Source: Desulfobacteraceae bacterium UBA5852 (GTDB taxonomy: Bacteria; Desulfobacterota; Desulfobacteria; Desulfobacterales; UBA5852). From it: DNA of 10,183 nt. Made by a program: the position numbers and the translations under genes. The stretch spans positions 6,089 through 16,271 of the forward strand of contig DJGG01000170.1 in assembly GCA_002432195.1 (NCBI GenBank). The letters run 5' to 3'. This document shows positions 6,576 to 10,183 of the stretch, piece after piece (the first letter of the stretch is position 1; each line of letters begins with the position of its first letter). The notes under the pieces were generated by a model. The model searched no databases. It worked only from the letters and a program-made list of their open reading frames with translations, and was not told the origin of the DNA.

Positions 6576-7838
6576 ATGAGCACTGCGACACTCGGCAGGG
6601 GAACGGCGTTGGGCGTCAACGGTTTCGGTCGGATCGGAAAGCTCACGGTTTGGCACCACATCGCGCGCCAGGCCTTCGACGAGCTCGTGGTGAACATCGG
6701 GCGCGGTGCGGGGCGGTCCCTCGAGGACATCGCCCACTACCTGGAGCGGGATTCGAGCTATGGCCGGCTGAGCCACTACCTCCACGGGCACAAGGCCCTC
6801 CCGGTGATCGAGGCCCTGGACGAGGACGCCGGCACCCTGGTGGCCGACGGGGTGCGGGTCCGTTTCCTGCGATCCCAGCGCAACCCGGCCGAGATCCCCT
6901 GGCGCGAACACAACGTGCGCCTGGTCGTGGACACCACGGGGAAGTTCCTGGACCCCACCGTTGCCGGCTCCGACCCTGCCGGCGCCCTGCGGGGACACCT
7001 GGATGCCGGTGCCGAGAAGGTGATCGCCTCGGCACCCTTCAAGATCAAGGACAAGGGCCGCCCCATGCCGGAGGATGCCGTCACCACGGTCATGGGCGTC
7101 AACGGGCACGCCTTCGATGGCCGGCGCCACCGGCTGATTTCCAACGCTTCCTGCACCACCACGTGCCTGGCCCACATGGTGAAGCCGCTGATCAACCACT
7201 TCGGCCCCAAGAAAATCCTGTCGGCCTCCATGGCCACCGTGCACGCCGCCACCGGGTCCCAGGCCGTGCTGGACCGTCTCCCCAAGACCGGGGCCACGGA
7301 CCTGCGCAAGAACCGCAGCATCATGAACAACATCATTCTCACCACCACGGGAGCGGCCAATGCCCTGCGGCTGGTGATCCCCGAGATGGAGGAGATCGGG
7401 TTCATCGCCGAGTCCGTGCGGATTCCCACCGCCACGGGTTCCTTGATCATCCTGGTGATGGACCTTCAGGAGGAGCTGGCCGGAGAGGCCATCCGCCGCG
7501 AACTGATCAATTCCATCTACCGGCGGGCGGCGGAGGCCGACCCCAAGGGGTACCTGCATTTCTCCCGGAAACAGAACGTCTCCGGGGATATCATCGGCTT
7601 CCCCCGGGCGGCGGCCATCATCGAAGGCCACGAAACCCATACCCGTACGGCGGAAGCCACCATCGACCTGGGGCGTCTTCCGGGCATGCCGGAAAGCGCC
7701 CTGGCGGCCCTCAAGGACCGGGTGGTGCGCATCCCCATAACCCAGGTGGTGGTGTACGGCTGGTACGACAATGAGATGGGCAGCTACGTCAACATGCTGG
7801 GAGACCGCACCGTGACGGTGGCCGAGCAGATGATCTAG
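6576..7838 (+). CDS. gap: Glyceraldehyde-3-phosphate dehydrogenase, long variant
   Basis: Catalyses the reversible oxidative phosphorylation of glyceraldehyde 3-phosphate to 1,3-bisphosphoglycerate with NAD(P). The Rossmann motif NGFGRIG is at 15-21. The catalytic Cys193 lies in NASCTTTCLA, with partner His223 in ATVHAATGSQ. Further family motifs are NNIILTTTGAANAL, VRIPT (phosphate-site Arg), VSGDIIGFP and the C-terminal WYDNEMG. At 420 aa it is roughly 80-90 residues longer than ordinary GAPDH; the extra length is spread over a short N-terminal tail and inserts before the catalytic Cys and in the C-terminal third. After the second beta strand the usual Asn-Asp pair that selects NAD reads Asn40-Ile41, with Arg43 nearby, which suggests use of NADP or relaxed specificity (inference). 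The start has a very strong ribosome binding site, AGGAGGAGGGAG. It lies 64 bases after the dikinase-like gene on the same strand with no terminator between, so co-transcription is likely. Confidence 0.92.
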   Translation: MSTATLGRGTALGVNGFGRIGKLTVWHHIARQAFDELVVNIGRGAGRSLEDIAHYLERDSSYGRLSHYLHGHKALPVIEALDEDAGTLVADGVRVRFLRSQRNPAEIPWREHNVRLVVDTTGKFLDPTVAGSDPAGALRGHLDAGAEKVIASAPFKIKDKGRPMPEDAVTTVMGVNGHAFDGRRHRLISNASCTTTCLAHMVKPLINHFGPKKILSASMATVHAATGSQAVLDRLPKTGATDLRKNRSIMNNIILTTTGAANALRLVIPEMEEIGFIAESVRIPTATGSLIILVMDLQEELAGEAIRRELINSIYRRAAEADPKGYLHFSRKQNVSGDIIGFPRAAAIIEGHETHTRTAEATIDLGRLPGMPESALAALKDRVVRIPITQVVVYGWYDNEMGSYVNMLGDRTVTVAEQMI

Positions 7839-7870
7839 GCTTGCGGGACGCACACCCCGCGCCAGGGGAC

Positions 7871-7901
7871 AAGGGGGCGACCGGGCCACGGTCGCCCCCT
7901 T
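7871..7901. terminator. Intrinsic terminator between convergent genes
   Basis: A 12-bp perfect stem (AAGGGGGCGACC at 7871-7882 with GGTCGCCCCCTT at 7890-7901) has a 7-base loop. It sits 33 bases after the GAPDH stop codon and 38 bases beyond the end of the opposite-strand stress-protein gene. The T-tail is short on the plus strand (TTT) and poor on the minus strand, so termination is most likely for the GAPDH transcript and possible for both. Confidence 0.75.
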
Positions 7902-7938
7902 TGCGTGTGCCTCCCCGGGAGGGGGCTGGCCGCAGGGA

Positions 7939-8865
7939 TCAGGCGCCGGGGGCGCGGCTGCCGGAGCGCACCGACAGCACCGGGCAGGGGGCGCGACGCA
8001 CCAGGCGGTCGGTGGTGGAGCCCAGCAGCAGGGTGCCGATGAGCCCGTGGCCGCGGGTTCCCAGGACGATGAGGTCCGCCCCCTTGGCCTCGGCATACTC
8101 CATCAAGGCTTCATCGGGACGCCCTTCCAACAGCACGGTCTGCATCTCGCACCAGTTGCGGGAGTCGGTGGGGGCCAGGCGATTCAGCCGTTCCTGGAGA
8201 AAACGCCGCAGCTCCTGGTCCCGGGTGGGGGTGTAGTAGTCGATACCGCTCTTGAGGCCGTCCATGTAGGTGGCCGCCTCGATGACGTGGATCACGTGCA
8301 GTTCCGCCTGGAACTCCTGGGCGAGGCTGAGGGCGTAAGAGAATCCCAGATCCGAATCCGGCGAGAAATCGCAGCCCACCAGGATACGCCGGAAGCGGAA
8401 GGCGCCGTCCAGGGGCAGGTCCAGCTTTTTCTCCGGTCCGCGCACCACCAGCAGAGGGCAGGGCAGGGAGCGCACGAGCCGTTCGGTAACCGATCCCAGC
8501 AGAAGCCGTTGCAGCCCGGTGCGGCCGTGGGTGGCCGCCACGGTGATCTGGGCGTGCTTCTCTTCGGCCAGCCGGGCGATTTCGTCCGCGGCGGAGCCCA
8601 CGGCAATCTCCGGCGCCCACTGGATCTGCTGGCCGGTCATGATCTCCCGGATGCGGGCCTCGGCATAGGTCACCCCCTGGTCCAACTGCTCCTGGGGGGC
8701 GATGTACGCCTCCCCGTACATGGCCGGCGTCGGGAAGTCCACCACATGGCAAACGTGCAGCCGGGCCTGAAAGACCCGGGCCAGGGCGATGCCATAGGTG
8801 ACGGCGTAGTTGGAGTGGTCCGAGAGATCGGTGGCGCAAAGGATGCTGTCGAATCGGATTCGCAT
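7939..8865 (-). CDS. Tandem-domain universal stress protein (UspA family)
   Basis: A 308-aa cytoplasmic protein made of two consecutive Usp domains, a form that can resemble a Usp dimer within one chain. Domain 1 (about 4-142) begins FDSILCATDLS and carries ATHG-(9 residues)-GS at 111-125. Domain 2 (about 158-300) begins RRILVGCDFS and carries the complete ATP-binding pattern GTRG-(9 residues)-GS at 269-283. Both end with the family's PCP-V/L-L signature. Domain 2 should bind ATP. Domain 1 has Ala111 where the first Gly is usual, a common variation that may still allow binding. Usp proteins help cells survive starvation, oxidative or energy stress; the specific signal here is unknown. The start is chosen at 8865 because AAAGGAGGG lies 8 bases before it; an in-frame upstream start at 8949 would give a tail with no homology. 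It is divergent from the flavoprotein gene and has its own promoter at 8976-9005. Confidence 0.94.
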   Translation of the reverse strand: MRIRFDSILCATDLSDHSNYAVTYGIALARVFQARLHVCHVVDFPTPAMYGEAYIAPQEQLDQGVTYAEARIREIMTGQQIQWAPEIAVGSAADEIARLAEEKHAQITVAATHGRTGLQRLLLGSVTERLVRSLPCPLLVVRGPEKKLDLPLDGAFRFRRILVGCDFSPDSDLGFSYALSLAQEFQAELHVIHVIEAATYMDGLKSGIDYYTPTRDQELRRFLQERLNRLAPTDSRNWCEMQTVLLEGRPDEALMEYAEAKGADLIVLGTRGHGLIGTLLLGSTTDRLVRRAPCPVLSVRSGSRAPGA

Positions 8866-8959
8866 GGGCCATCCCTCCTTTCGGTTCGTTCTGACCGTAG
8901 GTACGTCAAGGCAACGTTGAACAGGAAGGCAAGCGCGGGCAGCGCGCACGTGGCAGCGA

Positions 8960-8974
8960 ATGCATCGGATGCAT
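8960..8974. promoter_or_regulatory. Palindromic candidate operator at the stress-protein transcription start
   Basis: ATGCATC-G-GATGCAT is a 7-bp inverted repeat around one central base. It lies directly downstream of the predicted -10 box on the minus strand, where a bound repressor would block transcription. The repeat unit ATGCAT is itself palindromic, so the site can also be read as two tandem ATGCAT boxes. Confidence 0.45.
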
Positions 8975-8985
8975 CAATATATTGA
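8974..8985. promoter_or_regulatory. 12-bp AT-rich palindrome overlapping the stress-protein -10 box
   Basis: TCAATATATTGA is a perfect inverted repeat containing the predicted minus-strand -10 box. Part of its symmetry may simply come from the promoter sequence, but next to the second palindrome it is a plausible regulator site. Confidence 0.45.
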
Positions 8986-9005
8986 CCGGCCGAGGGCGGT
9001 GTCAA
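8976..9005 (-). promoter_or_regulatory. Sigma-70 type promoter of the universal stress protein gene
   Basis: On the minus strand a perfect TTGACA (plus positions 9000-9005) is followed after 18 bases by TATATT (8976-8981), 5 of 6 matches to TATAAT. Transcription would begin near 8969, giving a leader of about 100 bases before the ATG at 8865. Confidence 0.7.
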
Positions 9006-9035
9006 ACGAAATCCGGGAGGGCGCGTGATCCCCCG

Positions 9036-9062
9036 CCCCCGGGCGCGACCCGCGCCCGGGGG
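9036..9062. repeat. GC-rich 12-bp hairpin between divergent promoters
   Basis: CCCCCGGGCGCG (9036-9047) and CGCGCCCGGGGG (9051-9062) are perfect inverted arms around ACC. It is followed by no T-run on either strand, so it is not an ordinary intrinsic terminator. It lies between the two promoters, where it could insulate them or bind a protein; no family is recognised. Confidence 0.5.
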
Positions 9063-9071
9063 GAAGGAGGG

Positions 9072-9100
9072 TTGATTCGGGAAGCCGGACCTTCTATACA
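9072..9100 (+). promoter_or_regulatory. Sigma-70 type promoter of the FAD oxidoreductase gene
   Basis: TTGATT (9072-9077) and TATACA (9095-9100) are separated by the preferred 17 bases. Transcription would begin near 9107, leaving a leader of about 137 bases. Confidence 0.6.
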
Positions 9101-9124
9101 ACGAAATGCCGGGCGGATTTCCCC

Positions 9125-9202
9125 GCCGGCCCGCTTCCCCAGGCGGGTCCCGGCGCGTCCGCGCCCGGCGTGGTAGCACCCCCTGACTCCCGGCGGCGCC
9201 GG
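9125..9202 (+). other. Structured GC-rich 5' leader of the oxidoreductase gene
   Basis: Two hairpins can be read in the predicted leader. The first pairs GCCGG-CCCGC (9125-9134) with GCGGG-TC-CCGGC (9143-9154), a 10-bp stem with a 2-base bulge. The second pairs CCGGC (9190-9194) with GCCGG (9198-9202). Neither is followed by a T-run, and I recognise no known riboswitch or T-box sequence. Confidence 0.35.
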
Positions 9203-9243
9203 TGCCCCCGGCCGCCATCCTCTACCTGTGCGAAAGGAAAACG

Positions 9244-10183
9244 ATGATGACCCCAACGCTTCGCATCCTGATCGTCGGCGGTGTGGCCTGCGGGCCCAAG
9301 GCCGCCGCGCGGCTGAAACGCCTGATGCCCACTGCCGACGTGACCATGATCGAGAAGGGCGGCCTGGTTTCCTACGGGGCCTGTGGCCTGCCCTATTATG
9401 TGGAGGGCCTGTTCCCCAATATTCGGACCCTCACCCATACCCCCGCCGGTGTTCCCCGGACCCCCGACTACTTTGAGGCCTGCAAGGGCTTTCGCACCCT
9501 CATCCGAACGGAAGCGTTGTCCATCGACCGCGCGGCCAAGACCCTGCGGGTGCGGTATCTGGAGGAGGGGCGCGAGGAGGACCTGCCTTACGACAAGCTG
9601 GTGTTGGCCACCGGGGGGCAGCCCTTCCGCCCCCCCATCGCCGGCCTGGAGCTTGAAAACGTCTGGTTCATGACCCACCCCGACGACGCCTCCAGCCTCC
9701 TGCGGGCCATCAAGGAGCGCGGGCTGAAAAAGGCCGTCATGGTGGGCGCCGGCTTTATCGGCATCGAGATGGCCGAGGCCTTGACCTACCAGGGCCTGGA
9801 AGTGACCATGGTGGAGATGGCCGACCACATCATGCCGGGGGTGTTGGACGCGGACATCGCGCGCTTCGCCCAGGTGCACATGGAGGACAACGGTCTGGAG
9901 CTCGTGCTGGGCCAGGCCGTCACGGCACTGGAGGGGCAGGGCGCCGTGGGGGCGGTGGTGGCCGGAGGCCGCTCCATCCCGGCGGATGCGGTGATCATCG
10001 GCGTGGGCACGCGCCCCAACGACCGGCTGGCCCGGGAGGCGGGGCTGCTCTGCCAGGGCGGGATCGTGGTCAACGAATACGGCCAGACCAGCGATGCGGA
10101 TATCTACGCGGGTGGTGACTGCGTGGTCAACCAATACATCGACCGGCGCCTGGGGCGCTCCCTGTACGTGCCCCTGGGGTCCA
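9244..10183 (+). CDS. FAD-dependent NAD(P)H oxidoreductase, CoA-disulfide reductase/NADH oxidase family (3' truncated by window)
   Basis: The first 313 residues of a flavoprotein disulfide-reductase-superfamily enzyme are present. ILIVGGVACG (8-17) is the N-terminal FAD-binding loop. SYGACGLPYY (43-52) carries the single active-site Cys47 typical of CoA-disulfide reductase, NADH oxidase and NADH-dependent persulfide/sulfur reductases. LATGG (121-125) follows. VGAGFIG (167-173) is the NAD(P)H-binding motif, and GVGTRPN plus YAGGDCV (288-294) form the second FAD contact. Likely reactions are NAD(P)H-dependent reduction of CoA disulfide, persulfides or oxygen; the missing C-terminus, which in some relatives carries a rhodanese domain, is needed to decide. 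Cys16 in the FAD loop is unusual, as Ala or Gly is common there. AAAGGA precedes the start; ATG 9244 or 9247 could serve. The gene has its own promoter (9072-9100), divergent from the stress protein, consistent with a redox or stress role. Confidence 0.87.
   Translation, partial: MMTPTLRILIVGGVACGPKAAARLKRLMPTADVTMIEKGGLVSYGACGLPYYVEGLFPNIRTLTHTPAGVPRTPDYFEACKGFRTLIRTEALSIDRAAKTLRVRYLEEGREEDLPYDKLVLATGGQPFRPPIAGLELENVWFMTHPDDASSLLRAIKERGLKKAVMVGAGFIGIEMAEALTYQGLEVTMVEMADHIMPGVLDADIARFAQVHMEDNGLELVLGQAVTALEGQGAVGAVVAGGRSIPADAVIIGVGTRPNDRLAREAGLLCQGGIVVNEYGQTSDADIYAGGDCVVNQYIDRRLGRSLYVPLGS

Larger units (their letters stand above)
8866..9243. promoter_or_regulatory. Divergent regulatory region between the stress-protein and oxidoreductase genes
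   Basis: This 378-base spacer holds no supportable gene. It contains a minus-strand promoter for the stress protein, two palindromes over that promoter, a GC hairpin, a plus-strand promoter for the oxidoreductase and a GC-rich structured leader of roughly 137 bases. The AT-rich patch at 8974-8985 stands out against the GC-rich surroundings. Confidence 0.7.

Noticed and set aside
2069..6730. Minus-strand open frame of 1553 codons as a real gene
   Set aside because: It is the exact in-register complement of the dikinase-like gene, its translation shows no recognisable domain, it begins inside the GAPDH gene, and codon bias accounts for its openness.
6492..8096. Minus-strand open frame of 534 codons opposite GAPDH
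   Set aside because: It is an in-register shadow of GAPDH, which has complete catalytic motifs on the plus strand, and it overlaps the true minus-strand stress-protein gene in another frame.
8951..8966. Sigma-54 promoter resembling TGGCA...TGCAT
   Set aside because: The distance between the GG and GC elements is two bases too short for sigma-54.
8047..8985. Plus-strand open frame of 312 codons opposite the stress protein
   Set aside because: It is an in-register complement of the Usp gene. The minus strand has two Usp domains, a ribosome binding site and a promoter.
9171..9182. T-box-like TGGTAGCACC in the oxidoreductase leader
   Set aside because: It does not match the T-box core, no terminator/antiterminator follows, and the gene is not amino-acid related.
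9094..10134. Minus-strand open frame of 346 codons opposite the oxidoreductase
   Set aside because: It is in register with the flavoprotein codons, whose FAD, NAD and active-site motifs are clear on the plus strand.

Overview
This GC-rich window looks like a chromosomal stretch from an anaerobic bacterium, most likely a member of the former Deltaproteobacteria (Desulfobacterota). The assignment is inference. It rests on a Wood-Ljungdahl-type methyltetrahydrofolate methyltransferase, a DUF3786 protein, a pyruvate phosphate dikinase-like enzyme and a CoA-disulfide-reductase/NADH-oxidase family flavoprotein, all with GC-rich codon use. I see no mobile element, CRISPR array, tRNA or rRNA.

Layout. 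(1) 144-1040 (+): AcsE-like methyltetrahydrofolate:corrinoid methyltransferase, closed by a textbook intrinsic terminator at 1152-1181. (2) 1364-1984 (+): a DUF3786 protein of unknown function. (3) 2333-6511 (+): a 1392-residue protein with about 890 N-terminal residues of unrecognised, probably helical sequence, followed by the nucleotide-binding and phosphohistidine domains of pyruvate phosphate dikinase. It ends just after the phosphohistidine domain, so the C-terminal PEP/pyruvate-binding barrel is absent. (4) 6576-7838 (+): a long (420 aa) glyceraldehyde-3-phosphate dehydrogenase, 64 bases downstream and probably co-transcribed. A 12-bp-stem terminator follows at 7871-7901, shared with the convergent gene. 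(5) 7939-8865 (-): a tandem-domain universal stress protein. (6) 9244-10183 (+, cut by the window edge): an FAD/NAD(P)H disulfide-reductase-family oxidoreductase with its active-site Cys.

Genes 5 and 6 are divergent. Their 378-base spacer holds a good promoter in each direction: TTGACA-N18-TATATT for the stress protein and TTGATT-N17-TATACA for the oxidoreductase. The stress-protein promoter is overlapped by two palindromes placed like operators, and a 12-bp GC hairpin lies between the two promoters.

How the genes fit together: the window joins one-carbon metabolism (AcsE-like), lower glycolysis/gluconeogenesis (dikinase-like protein plus GAPDH) and stress/redox functions. The point most worth following is the dikinase-like protein. 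It keeps the parts that would take phosphate from ATP onto a histidine, but lacks the domain that passes it to pyruvate and carries a very large N-terminal region instead.
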